Of a stretch of 64,000 nucleotides of DNA, positions 54,855 through 63,934 are shown piece after piece. The position numbers and the translations under genes are program-made. Source of the stretch: Ulvibacterium sp965248315. Its GTDB lineage: Bacteria; Bacteroidota; Bacteroidia; Flavobacteriales; Flavobacteriaceae. The DNA is taken from NCBI RefSeq assembly GCF_965248315.1, contig NZ_CBDFIX010000002.1:4154001-4218000 (forward strand), given 5' to 3'. The notes below the pieces were generated by a model, which was given only the letters and a program-made list of their open reading frames with translations, was not told the origin of the DNA and did not search any database. Position 1 is the first letter of the stretch, and the number at the start of each line of letters is the position of its first letter.

Positions 54855-56792
54855 TTATGTTTTGATATGGAACAGATGAAAAGGCAATGCCGGATGCAGC
54901 TCTATAAAGTTCCATTCATTGTGCCAAAGGTACCCATTATCCGTAACAACATCATGTACCTGTACGGATTGCCCTGCATGGATTCCCAAGCTGTCCAATG
55001 GAAGTTGAACCGTACCCCTTTGGGAGTAATAGGGATCTAAACTGATTACAATCAACATTTGGTCCGTACGGTCATCGTTCCACTTATAAAAAGCGATTAG
55101 ATTATCATTATCAACAGTGCAAAAATGGACGTTATTAGTTTGCTGTAGGCATTCATGCGCTCTACGCGCCGCATTTATTTTACTTATGACATAGGTTAAC
55201 TTATTTTCCTTGGACCAGTCCCAATGTCGTATCTCATATTTTTCGCAATTCATATATTCCTCCTTGCCCGGAAGGGCTGCGGTATCCATATATTCAAACA
55301 CCGGTCCATAGATTCCTATATTTCCGCTCATTGTAGCTGCCAGGGCGTACCGAATAAGATGCATGGCCTCATTGCCCCCCTGTAGATGATATGGGTTTAT
55401 GTCCGGGGTATTAGGCCAAAAATTGGGGCGGTAGTACTCCTTCATTTCTGTTTGGGTAAGTTCTACCATGTACTCAATAAGTTCATGCTTCCATACCCTC
55501 CAAGTAAAATAGGTATACGATTGTGAGAAGCCTTGTTTGGCCAATTGCTGCATAACCCTTGGCCGGGAAAACGCCTCTGCCAAGAACAGCACGTCCGGAT
55601 AATCCTTCTTGACCTGGGCAATGAGCCAATTCCAAAAATAATAGGGTTTGGTGTGGGGGTTGTCTACCCTAAAAATGTGAACTCCACAATTGACCCAATG
55701 CAGGGTAACCTTCAAAAGTTCCTCCCAAAGCTCTTTGTATGCATTGGATTCAAAGTAAAAATTGACGATATCCTGATATTTCTTGGGAGGGTTTTCGGCA
55801 TATTGGATGGTTCCGTCCGGTCGTTTTCTAAACCATTCCGGATGATCGGTAATATAGGGATGATCCGGGGCAGCTTGAAAAGCAAGATCCATAGCGATTT
55901 CTATTCCATGGTCATTCGCCTTTTTGATCAAGTTCTTAAAGTCTTTTTCAGTACCCAATTCCGGATGTATGGCAGTATGGCCTCCCAATTTAGATCCAAT
56001 GGCCCAAGGCACACCAGAATCCCCTTCCACGGCATTTACGGTGTTATTTTTTCCTTTCCGGTTTACCTCGCCAATGGGATGCACAGGAGGAAAATACAAC
56101 ACGTCAAAACCCATATTGGCTATTCTGGGCAGTAATTGTTCACAATCCTTAAAAGTCCCGTGCGTATTAGTTTTTGGCGAGGAAGATCTTGGAAAAAACT
56201 CGTACCATGTGCTAAAATTGGCCTTCTTACGATCAACATATACTTGAAGCACCTTACTGCTATTGGCTAAAAAACGTTGAGGGTAGCTCAAAAACAATTC
56301 GTGTAATTTGTGGGATACAGCTTCCTTTACCGCCTCATCATAAGAATTGTCTTCCTTAAAAAGTCCTATTAGTTTCTGGAGATATGGCCTTTCCTGGGCG
56401 GGCGCTTTTTTGGAAACATACTCCAAGTACTGCACGCCGTCCAAAAGTTCGCTCTTAACATGTTGCCCATCCTCAAGTTTCGCCTCAATACCGTGTTGCC
56501 AGTTCAAGGCGTGGTCTACCCATCCCTGTACCTTATAATCGTAAAATCCTTGTTTATCTACCGCAAAGGTTTCAAAATATACATCCTGTCCTTGATCTTG
56601 CATACGGACCACCGAATATTTCTTCTCACTCTCGTGTTTATAAAGAATTTCGGCCTGGATAACATCATGACCATCTGGGAGTACATCAGCATAAACTGTA
56701 ACTTTTTCGCCTATGGTCCTCTTGATAAAAAACGCTCCACATTGAATTTGTGGTGAAACATTTTCAATAACAACACGTTGTTGTTTTAACAT
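54855..56792 (-). CDS. glgE: Alpha-1,4-glucan:maltose-1-phosphate maltosyltransferase
   Basis: This 645-residue GH13_3 enzyme extends alpha-1,4-glucan with maltosyl units from maltose-1-phosphate. The N-terminal beta-domain (about 1-110) leads into a catalytic barrel with GGHTAIHPELG, MDLAFQAAPDHP, the nucleophile Asp377 in FRVDNPH, and the acid/base Glu406 in FLAEAFSRP. Length is typical. It is the first gene of the alpha-glucan operon and divergent from the collagen-like lipoprotein gene. Confidence 0.95.
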   Translation of the reverse strand: MLKQQRVVIENVSPQIQCGAFFIKRTIGEKVTVYADVLPDGHDVIQAEILYKHESEKKYSVVRMQDQGQDVYFETFAVDKQGFYDYKVQGWVDHALNWQHGIEAKLEDGQHVKSELLDGVQYLEYVSKKAPAQERPYLQKLIGLFKEDNSYDEAVKEAVSHKLHELFLSYPQRFLANSSKVLQVYVDRKKANFSTWYEFFPRSSSPKTNTHGTFKDCEQLLPRIANMGFDVLYFPPVHPIGEVNRKGKNNTVNAVEGDSGVPWAIGSKLGGHTAIHPELGTEKDFKNLIKKANDHGIEIAMDLAFQAAPDHPYITDHPEWFRKRPDGTIQYAENPPKKYQDIVNFYFESNAYKELWEELLKVTLHWVNCGVHIFRVDNPHTKPYYFWNWLIAQVKKDYPDVLFLAEAFSRPRVMQQLAKQGFSQSYTYFTWRVWKHELIEYMVELTQTEMKEYYRPNFWPNTPDINPYHLQGGNEAMHLIRYALAATMSGNIGIYGPVFEYMDTAALPGKEEYMNCEKYEIRHWDWSKENKLTYVISKINAARRAHECLQQTNNVHFCTVDNDNLIAFYKWNDDRTDQMLIVISLDPYYSQRGTVQLPLDSLGIHAGQSVQVHDVVTDNGYLWHNEWNFIELHPALPFHLFHIKT

Positions 56793-56966
56793 AGTTTAAG
56801 GTTTGTCCGGTTTTGCTAAAAATAGGAAATAAAACGATAATCCCACATGTGAGAGGCACAAATATTGGGTTCTTTGAAGAAGTCAAATTCTACCAATCTC
56901 ATTTTTGGAACGCTTTTTGAAACAGGTACAAAAAAGAATCATATCTCTAGCTAAAATACAGTAATT

Positions 56967-57530
56967 ATGAAAAAAACAACTTTGGTATTTAGTACAGTAT
57001 TGGCCCTATTTTTTATATCCTGCGAGGGTCCGGCAGGGCCTCCAGGATTGGACGGATTTGATGGGGCGGATGGTGCTCCGGGGCCTCCAGGTCCCGAATT
57101 TGAAGCGATAGCCTTTGAAATTGATATTGATATGGTTTTAAATTCGGACCTAAACCGGTACGAGTTTGCTCTTGAACCCTTCCCCGATGATGTAATATTG
57201 CTACAGGACGATGTGGTGCTCATGTATCGATTGGAGGAAGTAAACAATGACCTGGACGTTTGGCGACAATTGCCACAGCCTTTCTTTTCCGATCAGGGAT
57301 TGTTGTTCTACAATTTTGACTTTACCCTAAATGATTATAGTGTTTTGGTAGAACCGGAATTTGATGCAAGTTTGGTTCCTGCGGATTTGGTCCAAAACCA
57401 AATTTTTAGAATCGTCGTTATTCCGGCAGATTTAGGTCTATCCTCAAAAATGGATAAATCCAATATCGATGCCGTAATGCGTTCGTTGGGCATTGAAGAA
57501 AAGGACGTTAGAAAAATAAAATTGGATTAA
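56967..57530 (+). CDS. Collagen-like repeat lipoprotein
   Basis: This 187-residue protein has a signal peptide ending in lipobox FISC (Cys19). Eight uninterrupted Gly-X-Y triplets follow (residues 21-44: GPA, GPP, GLD, GFD, GAD, GAP, GPP, GPE), then a domain of about 140 residues rich in aromatic and acidic residues. After lipid attachment at Cys19, the triplets begin one residue later, giving a rigid stalk for the C-terminal domain. The function of that domain is unknown. It has its own terminator. Confidence 0.88.
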   Translation: MKKTTLVFSTVLALFFISCEGPAGPPGLDGFDGADGAPGPPGPEFEAIAFEIDIDMVLNSDLNRYEFALEPFPDDVILLQDDVVLMYRLEEVNNDLDVWRQLPQPFFSDQGLLFYNFDFTLNDYSVLVEPEFDASLVPADLVQNQIFRIVVIPADLGLSSKMDKSNIDAVMRSLGIEEKDVRKIKLD

Positions 57531-57554
57531 ACCCATTTTAGCATAAAATCACGC

Positions 57555-57591
57555 AAAAGCCTGTTCCCCAATTGTGAACAGGCTTTCTTTT
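57555..57591 (+). terminator. Terminator of the collagen-like gene
   Basis: An 11-bp stem (AAAGCCTGTTC at 57556-57566, GAACAGGCTTT at 57576-57586) is followed by CTTTT, 25 nt after the stop codon. Confidence 0.85.
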
Positions 57592-57698
57592 AGATAGATA
57601 GTATTGGCAAGACATTAACCTAATATGTTCCTAAAGTTAGGTTGCATTCGAAAGGAATTGCCAAGGGCATCGTCCAATTTAAGAAATGAAATAAGCCT

Positions 57699-58208
57699 AT
57701 GTTCATGAACCGTAAAATACTTTTGATCGCCCTTATCCTTCATATGACCGGATGCAAAGAAAATTCCCAAGAAAGGGAAACTGCCTCGAATAGGGACGCG
57801 AAAAAAGAAAAGACTTTTCCCATATCGAAAACAGAAGAAGAATGGCATAAGGAACTTACCGATATAGAGTTTTATGTACTACGAAAGGCCGCTACGGAAA
57901 ATCCCTTTAGTAGTGATCTCTTGGATAATAAGGAGGAAGGGACCTATGTGTGCGCAGGTTGTAATACTCCACTTTTTAAGAGCGAACATAAATTCGATTC
58001 CGGTACAGGTTGGCCCAGTTTTGACCGGGAAATAGAGGGCAATGTTGCCTACGATATAGACTATAAAATAGGTTATAAACGAACCGAGGAACACTGTTCA
58101 ACCTGTGGAGGTCACTTGGGACATGTATTTGATGATGGCCCCAGAAACACTACGGGAAAACGGCATTGTATCAATGGTGTAGCCTTGGATTTTGTGCCCA
58201 AGGAATAA
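57699..58208 (+). CDS. msrB: Peptide-methionine (R)-S-oxide reductase, lipoprotein form
   Basis: A 169-residue MsrB with a lipobox near the N-terminus (MTGC, Cys19 of the longest start; the ATG at 57705 is an alternative). The catalytic cysteine is in KRHCINGVAL, with two CxxC zinc pairs (VCAGC and HCSTC), GTGWPSFDRE and GHLGHVFDDGP. MsrB reduces methionine-R-sulfoxide in proteins. The signal sequence places it in the periplasm or on a membrane, so it likely repairs oxidised envelope proteins. No msrA is adjacent. Confidence 0.93.
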   Translation: MFMNRKILLIALILHMTGCKENSQERETASNRDAKKEKTFPISKTEEEWHKELTDIEFYVLRKAATENPFSSDLLDNKEEGTYVCAGCNTPLFKSEHKFDSGTGWPSFDREIEGNVAYDIDYKIGYKRTEEHCSTCGGHLGHVFDDGPRNTTGKRHCINGVALDFVPKE

Positions 58209-58531
58209 GCACTATATCTTGCACTGACAAAACAAAGATTATTTCCAATCTGCAGTAGATAGGTTGTTCCAATCATTAGGACAGATTACATCTTTCGGTC
58301 AAAAACCTGGTAATCTTAAAATATTGGCTTCTTATCTTTAAGAACGTTTCAAAACTAAAGCAAAACAGGAAGACCGTAAATACATGTTTTGATATGTTAT
58401 TTTAGGATTTCTTGGCAAACAATTGGGATGTTGAATTTGTAATTTGGGTTCTGATTTCCGTACTTTTGCACCGCTCTCGCCCGATGATCCATTCGGGAGC
58501 TTTCGGGAGGTAATTTCTAAAAAGTTTGAAA
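58209..58531. other. Intergenic region upstream of lpdA
   Basis: This 323-nt spacer has no convincing ORF. It holds the lpdA promoter (58436-58468) and a small stem (CCCGA/TCGGG at about 58479-58496) in the leader. The left 220 nt show no structure I can assign. Confidence 0.6.
58436..58468 (+). promoter_or_regulatory. Promoter of lpdA
   Basis: TTTG (58436-58439), a 21-nt spacer and a perfect TACTTTTG (58461-58468), 63 nt before the lpdA start. Confidence 0.55.
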
Positions 58532-59923
58532 ATGGCCAATTTCGATGTTATTGTTTTGGGCAGCGGTCCCGGCGGCTATGTTACTGCCATAAGGGCTTCC
58601 CAACTAGGTTTCAAAACCGCGATTGTTGAAAAAGAAAGTCTCGGTGGGGTTTGTCTAAATTGGGGTTGTATCCCTACGAAAGCTTTGCTTAAGTCTGCCC
58701 AGGTATTTGACTATCTCCAACATGCCGAGGATTATGGCCTTAAGGCGGGTGATGTGGACAAAGATTTCAATGCCGTGGTAAAACGTAGCCGTGGGGTAGC
58801 TGATGGGATGAGCAAGGGCGTACAGTTTTTGATGAAGAAGAACAAGATAGAGGTCCTTTCTGGTTTTGGAAAATTGAAACCTGGAAAAAAATTGGTCGTT
58901 ACCGATGCTGAAGGTAAGGAAACCGAATATAGCGCGGAGCATGTTATTATAGCCACGGGAGCGCGTAGTCGCGAATTGCCTAGTCTACCCCAAGACGGCA
59001 AAAAGATAATTGGTTACCGGGAAGCCATGACCTTGGACAAGCAACCTAAAAAGATGATCGTGGTAGGTAGTGGGGCCATAGGTATCGAATTTGCCTATTT
59101 CTATAACGCTATGGGTACCGAAGTTACCGTTGTGGAATTTCTACCCCGCATAGTACCGGTTGAGGATGAGGAGGTCTCCAAACAACTGGAACGGAGTTTT
59201 AAAAAGACAGGAATCAAGATTATGACCTCATCCGAGGTTACTAGTGTGGATACCTCGGGAGAAGGTGTTAAAGCTACCGTAAAGACCGCAAAAGGCGAGA
59301 AAGTCCTTGAGGCGGATATAGTTCTTTCGGCCGTAGGTATAAAATCGAATATTGAAAATATCGGTTTGGAAGATGTGGGGATTGCCACCGACCGGGATAA
59401 AATTCTGGTCAATGATTATTACCAGACCAATATTCCAGGCTACTATGCCATAGGTGATGTTACACCAGGGCAGGCCTTGGCCCACGTGGCCTCTGCAGAA
59501 GGTATCCTTTGCGTGGAAAAAATAAAAGGCATGCATGTTGAGCCTCTGGACTATGGCAATATCCCTGGATGTACGTATTGTATGCCCGAAGTAGCTTCCG
59601 TAGGATTGACCGAAACACAAGCAAAAGAGGCCGGGCATGATATTAAAGTGGGGAAATTCCCATTTTCAGCAAGTGGAAAAGCCAAGGCCTCTGGTAAAGC
59701 GGATGGATTCGTTAAGGTTATCTTCGATGCCAAATATGGGGAATGGCTGGGTTGCCATATGATCGGTGCAGGTGTTACGGATATGATAGCCGAAGCGGTG
59801 GTCGCGCGAAAACTGGAAACTACGGGGCACGAAGTGCTAAAGGCGGTTCACCCCCACCCTACTATGAGTGAGGCCGTAATGGAAGCTGTGGCCGATGCCT
59901 ATGACGAAGTAATCCATTTGTAA
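58532..59923 (+). CDS. lpdA: Dihydrolipoyl dehydrogenase
   Basis: The 463-residue E3 flavoprotein reoxidises dihydrolipoamide in 2-oxoacid dehydrogenase and glycine cleavage complexes. The redox disulfide is Cys41 and Cys46 in GGVCLNWGCIPTK, FAD-binding is GSGPGGYVTA, NAD-binding is VVGSGAIGIEFAYF, and the C-terminal base is in HPHPTMSEA. The ATG at 58532 is preferred over a TTG two codons earlier. DUF3817 follows 3 nt downstream. Confidence 0.96.
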   Translation: MANFDVIVLGSGPGGYVTAIRASQLGFKTAIVEKESLGGVCLNWGCIPTKALLKSAQVFDYLQHAEDYGLKAGDVDKDFNAVVKRSRGVADGMSKGVQFLMKKNKIEVLSGFGKLKPGKKLVVTDAEGKETEYSAEHVIIATGARSRELPSLPQDGKKIIGYREAMTLDKQPKKMIVVGSGAIGIEFAYFYNAMGTEVTVVEFLPRIVPVEDEEVSKQLERSFKKTGIKIMTSSEVTSVDTSGEGVKATVKTAKGEKVLEADIVLSAVGIKSNIENIGLEDVGIATDRDKILVNDYYQTNIPGYYAIGDVTPGQALAHVASAEGILCVEKIKGMHVEPLDYGNIPGCTYCMPEVASVGLTETQAKEAGHDIKVGKFPFSASGKAKASGKADGFVKVIFDAKYGEWLGCHMIGAGVTDMIAEAVVARKLETTGHEVLKAVHPHPTMSEAVMEAVADAYDEVIHL

Positions 59924-59926
59924 AGA

Positions 59927-60217
59927 ATGCTTACCACATTTAGAATTACGGCTGTTCTTGAAGGTATTTCCTATCTGATGCTTTTTGCCATCAGTATGCC
60001 CTTGAAGTATTGGGCGGACATCCGTGAACCCAATATCTATATTGGTTACGCCCATGGGGCCTTGTTCATTGCTTATCTGCTTTTGGCCATTGTCTTTTGG
60101 ATGGAAAAAAAGTGGACCATTAAACGATTGTTCGTATTGATCATGGCCTCTTTATTGCCCTTTGGTACGTTTTATATGGACCAGAAATATCTAAAGCCGT
60201 TACAATCCGAGCAATAA
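59927..60217 (+). CDS. DUF3817 integral membrane protein
   Basis: A 96-residue protein with three hydrophobic helices (ITAVLEGISYLMLFAISMP, AHGALFIAYLLLAIVFW, LFVLIMASLLPFGTF). The EGISYLMLF and YAHGALFIAYL motifs are those of the DUF3817 family. Function unknown. It starts 3 nt after lpdA and is probably co-translated. Confidence 0.85.
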   Translation: MLTTFRITAVLEGISYLMLFAISMPLKYWADIREPNIYIGYAHGALFIAYLLLAIVFWMEKKWTIKRLFVLIMASLLPFGTFYMDQKYLKPLQSEQ

Positions 60218-60297
60218 GGGGATAAATTTTGCACCTGTTTTTGAATGACCGAACAAGGTTTGCCCTTCTGATACTCAAAAGCCACTAAGGATATTGG

Positions 60298-60726
60298 CTA
60301 TTCTGTGATATTTCCCAAAAAACTCTGTATCGCCAAATCATAGCTTTGTAGGCCGAAGCCGAGGATGACCCCTTTGGCGCCCGAAGAGATATAGGAAACA
60401 TGTCGGAAATCCTCCCGTTTATGGGTATTGGAGATATGTACCTCTACGACCGGCGTTTCAATAGCCTTAACTGCATCACCAATACCTACTGATGTATGTG
60501 TATATGAGGCGGCATTGAGGACAACGCCATCATAGGAAAACCCTACTTCCTGAAGCTTACCAATAATTTCCCCTTCAATATTGGATTGGTAATACTCCAA
60601 CTGAACGTCCTTAAACTTAAATTGCAGTATCGAAAAATAGTCCTCAAAAGTCTGGTTGCCATATACCTCGGGCTCCCGTTTGCCCAAAAGGTTTAAGTTG
60701 GGGCCGTTGATTATAATGATTTTCAT
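60298..60726 (-). CDS. aroQ: Type II 3-dehydroquinate dehydratase
   Basis: A 142-residue dodecameric enzyme of the shikimate pathway. The motif NGPNLNLLGKREPEVYGN holds the catalytic Tyr22. VVEVHISNTHKREDFR contains the catalytic histidine, and VVLNAASYTHTSVG the substrate-binding asparagine. It is alone between two convergent or tandem neighbours. Confidence 0.95.
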   Translation of the reverse strand: MKIIIINGPNLNLLGKREPEVYGNQTFEDYFSILQFKFKDVQLEYYQSNIEGEIIGKLQEVGFSYDGVVLNAASYTHTSVGIGDAVKAIETPVVEVHISNTHKREDFRHVSYISSGAKGVILGFGLQSYDLAIQSFLGNITE

Positions 60727-60785
60727 ATAGCTAAAATAAACAAATTAGCGCCCGTAAAAAAAATGTTGATTGGGTGATTTTGGAA

Positions 60786-61298
60786 TCAACGCCTACGCCC
60801 GGTAGGAAAGGTATAGATTACACCAAGATTGGCAGAGTTCCATGTGCTTTCGTCCAATTGTATTCCAGTATAGGAAAGATTCAATTCAGTTTGTGGACCT
60901 AACAAAAAACCGATGATAGGCCTATAGTAAAGTCCCCCATCATTACCTTCATTGATCCCTAAGGCGGTTCCGGCATGTATTCCAAAGGAAAAGGAATTGG
61001 AAGGCCAAATCCGGATGGAAGCGGCCAGGGGAAAAAACTGTACATTGGGTAAATCAACCGATACAGCTTGATCTTGAAAAGTTTCGGCAAAACCATGGAT
61101 AAAACCAGCAGTGGCACCAAGATCCACCAACTCGCCCAAGGCCCACGAATAACCTACATCTGCTCCAACAAATAAACTTACCGCATCATTAAAGTCCCCA
61201 AGGGGCAATCCGCCTTGAATGCCCAGTTTAAATCCTTCCTGCGCATTGATGGACCATCCGAATAAAATAAAGACAAAGACGTATACGGTTTGTTTCAT
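60786..61298 (-). CDS. Small outer-membrane beta-barrel-like protein
   Basis: A 170-residue protein with a signal peptide (residues 1-19, ending SINAQ). Glycine- and aromatic-rich alternating segments (FKLGIQGGLPLGDF, NSFSFGIHAGTALGI, TELNLSYTGIQL) suggest a short beta-barrel. The C-terminus (TFPTGRRR) lacks the usual terminal aromatic. No specific function is recognised. Confidence 0.75.
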   Translation of the reverse strand: MKQTVYVFVFILFGWSINAQEGFKLGIQGGLPLGDFNDAVSLFVGADVGYSWALGELVDLGATAGFIHGFAETFQDQAVSVDLPNVQFFPLAASIRIWPSNSFSFGIHAGTALGINEGNDGGLYYRPIIGFLLGPQTELNLSYTGIQLDESTWNSANLGVIYTFPTGRRR

Positions 61299-61568
61299 AA
61301 CTATGGATTATTGGTACCATAACGTCAAATATGTCCATTAACCTACATGATTAAGCAACTTTGTTGCCAAATTTGCGAAAACCGTTGCACATAGGCTTTA
61401 TAGGTGTATCAAAAGGATAGTGATACCCTTGAATCAGAAACAATTTTTCCAAGAACGGCGGTCTCCATTATGCCAAGCATAACAAAGTCGGCAAAAGGGC
61501 ATATATCCTTTTGGTTATCGGAAGACAGTCTACAAATCCCTGAAAAGTATTTTTACCCCTTTCGGATT

Positions 61569-62153
61569 TTAAAAGAAGTAGCTAGCAGAAATCTGTAACA
61601 CGCGGTTCTTGGAATCGAAATCCTTGACCACATTGATAAACCCAGGAATAAAACGTAACTGAAAGTAGAAGTTCTCGTCCAATCGATATCCCGCTCCCAG
61701 GGCAAAACCAATGTCGAACGTATTCTTGTCCGGTGTAACCAAAGTGCCATAGGTATCCTCATCGATATTACTGGAAAGTAAAACGCTAAATTGTGGTCCT
61801 GCCTCTATGAAAAGGTTATCCCAAACATTGTATTTACCGATCAAAGGCACATTGAGGTAAAACAAGTTAATATCATCATCCAGGAATGTACCACTACCCT
61901 GAAAGGAAAGAAGCACTTCCGGTTGAAGAATAATAACATCTGAAAAGGGAATTTCTACCAATCCCCCAATATGAAAACCGGGCTTGGAGCCGTAATCATA
62001 CCTGCTATCACCACCTAGTGAAGATAGGTTAAATCCAGCCTTAACGGCCACTGTGCCGTCAGCGCCAATATTATTGGTTCCCTGTATTTGGGCCAAGGCA
62101 CATTGTAAGGTAAAAAAGGAAAACAAAACGGTTAGGAAAGTTGCTTTTTTCAT
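61569..62153 (-). CDS. Porin family outer-membrane protein
   Basis: A 194-residue protein with a signal peptide (KKATFLTVLFSFFTLQCALAQ) and a barrel-like domain: VAVKAGFNLSSLGGD, PGFHIGGLVEIPFSD, NLFIEAGPQFSVLLSS, NFYFQLRFIPGFINVV and a C-terminal SASYFF ending in Phe as required for BAM recognition. The start is set by the signal peptide at 62153; an in-frame ATG at 62180 is upstream. It resembles PorT-type or outer-membrane barrel 2 proteins. Confidence 0.85.
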   Translation of the reverse strand: MKKATFLTVLFSFFTLQCALAQIQGTNNIGADGTVAVKAGFNLSSLGGDSRYDYGSKPGFHIGGLVEIPFSDVIILQPEVLLSFQGSGTFLDDDINLFYLNVPLIGKYNVWDNLFIEAGPQFSVLLSSNIDEDTYGTLVTPDKNTFDIGFALGAGYRLDENFYFQLRFIPGFINVVKDFDSKNRVLQISASYFF

Positions 62154-62179
62154 GTTTTCATATTTAAAGGTTGTCCACA

Positions 62180-62187
62180 CAAAAATA
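62180..62187 (-). promoter_or_regulatory. -7 element of the porin gene
   Basis: The complement reads TATTTTTG, a perfect -7 box 27 nt upstream of the start. No well-placed -33 TTTG is visible. Confidence 0.35.
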
Positions 62188-62384
62188 CCATTTTTTACAA
62201 AGTACCCGTTTTAAAATTCTATTTCAATGCTGAAAAAAAAGTCCAATAAAGCTATTTCATTCAATGATATTTTCGATTAACAAAGTTCCAATTCTATAAA
62301 AAATGCCCTGATACTTGCCAAAGACAATGATAGCATTGAAGGATTGGTACCCTGGAAATCTTGGACATGACGTATCTTTAAACC

Positions 62385-63281
62385 ATGAATTGGCAACAAG
62401 CATTGAAGGATTATCAGCATTATTTAAGAATAGAGCGAGGCCTGGCCCAAAATTCCATCAAAAGTTACCAAAGGGACATAAACAAGCTTATACAGTATCT
62501 GGAAACACATAACATTCTGGAGGACCCTATAAAAGTAAGCATGGAAACAGTACAAAGGTTTGTTTACGATATCGCAAAAACTGTTAGCCCTCGTTCACAG
62601 GCTCGTATCATTTCCGGACTTAAGGGTTTCTTTAATTATTTGGTCTTTGAGGAATACAGAACCGACAATCCTATGGATCTTTTGGAGTCCCCAAAAATTG
62701 GACGAAAACTCCCAGATACCCTTTCAGAACCTGAAATAGATACACTTATCGGAGCCATAGATTTAAGCAAACCGGATGGAGAGCGAAACCGTGCCATGCT
62801 AGAAACCTTGTACGGATGCGGGCTACGTGTTTCCGAATTGATAGGTTTAAAACTTTCGGATCTTTTTTTTGAGGAAGGTTTTATAAAGGTAACAGGCAAA
62901 GGGGATAAACAACGTTTTGTCCCCATAGGGACCATTAATATCAAATACATCGACATCTATAGAAACGAAATCCGAATACATCAAAAAATCCAAAAGGGCC
63001 ATGAGGATATTCTTTTTCTCAATAGAAGGGGCAAACAATTGACAAGGGCCATGATATTCACCATTATTAAACGGCTTGCGGAAAAAATCGGACTACAGAA
63101 AAGTATTAGCCCACATACATTCAGGCATTCCTTTGCCACCCATCTCTTGGAAAATGGGGCGGACCTCAGGGCCATACAACAAATGCTAGGCCATGAAAGC
63201 ATTACTACTACCGAGGTCTATATGCACGTAGATCGTAGCCATCTTTCCGATGTTATGAACAAATACCACCCTAGAAAATAA
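62385..63281 (+). CDS. xerD: Site-specific tyrosine recombinase XerD
   Basis: A 298-residue recombinase that resolves chromosome dimers. The N-terminal SAM-like domain (about 1-95) is followed by the catalytic domain with Arg148 (GCGLRVSEL), His244 and Arg247 (SPHTFRHSF), His270 (LGHESI) and Tyr279 (TEVYMHV). The four essential residues and length identify a XerC/D-type core recombinase, not a phage integrase. No dif-like site was identified in the window. Confidence 0.94.
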   Translation: MNWQQALKDYQHYLRIERGLAQNSIKSYQRDINKLIQYLETHNILEDPIKVSMETVQRFVYDIAKTVSPRSQARIISGLKGFFNYLVFEEYRTDNPMDLLESPKIGRKLPDTLSEPEIDTLIGAIDLSKPDGERNRAMLETLYGCGLRVSELIGLKLSDLFFEEGFIKVTGKGDKQRFVPIGTINIKYIDIYRNEIRIHQKIQKGHEDILFLNRRGKQLTRAMIFTIIKRLAEKIGLQKSISPHTFRHSFATHLLENGADLRAIQQMLGHESITTTEVYMHVDRSHLSDVMNKYHPRK

Positions 63282-63298
63282 AAGAGGTCTATTTTATA

Positions 63299-63844
63299 TC
63301 AGAACTTGAATTTTCCTCCCAATGAATACAGGGCAGGAGTAGGAATAAGAGGTTCTCCAAAGCTTCCCATTTTGGAATCATTAAATTGTATGTTGGCCCT
63401 TGCTTCCAAAAAAAAGTTTTCCTGTACCTCATAGCCAGCACCTGATACAATCCCTATTCTGGGAGACAAAGGCGCTCTCCCATCTTTTTTCGCCTCCCTT
63501 TCCAGTTCCATCCCAGAAAGAAGGTATAGCTTTTCCGTAAGATAATACCTTCCCAAAAGAGCAGTTCTAAACCTATTGGAAACAATATATGTATCGTGAA
63601 AACCTTCCAATAGGACATCCAGTTCTTCGGACAAATCATAGTTTATCAGAAAAGACGAGTGTTCTTCATTGCTGAAAAATAGAGGGTAAGAAAACCCTTC
63701 TATGTTTAAATTGCCTTGTTTCATAAGACCAAAGGGGTCCGGCTTAGGCTCTTGACTATATACCGCAACAAGCCCCATAAAAAAGAAAAGAATCTTGGGA
63801 ACTTTTAAGTGTGAAAATACAGGTTTCACTTTCAGTAATTGCAT
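63299..63844 (-). CDS. Predicted envelope protein, unknown function
   Basis: A 181-residue protein with a hydrophobic N-terminal segment (KILFFFMGLVAVYSQ) that could be a signal peptide after a basic leader. The mature part has amphipathic strands (HSSFLINYDLSEELDVLLEG, FRTALLGRYYLTEKLYLLSG, GAGYEVQENFFLEARANIQF) and ends in GGKFKF, which suggests an outer-membrane barrel. Start could be later in the leader. It is convergent with xerD (17-nt gap). Confidence 0.72.
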   Translation of the reverse strand: MQLLKVKPVFSHLKVPKILFFFMGLVAVYSQEPKPDPFGLMKQGNLNIEGFSYPLFFSNEEHSSFLINYDLSEELDVLLEGFHDTYIVSNRFRTALLGRYYLTEKLYLLSGMELEREAKKDGRAPLSPRIGIVSGAGYEVQENFFLEARANIQFNDSKMGSFGEPLIPTPALYSLGGKFKF

Positions 63845-63934
63845 ATCTAAAAGTAGATGAAACGCCTTGGTATTCCTAAATATTTAAAATGAATTTAACG
63901 TACAGGTATTCGCCTTCACCTTAGAGGAAAAGTT

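Noticed and set aside
61404..61598. 64-codon plus-strand ORF between the two barrel genes
   Set aside because: It overlaps the end of the porin gene, starts with GTG, has no recognisable domain and no promoter. Likely random.
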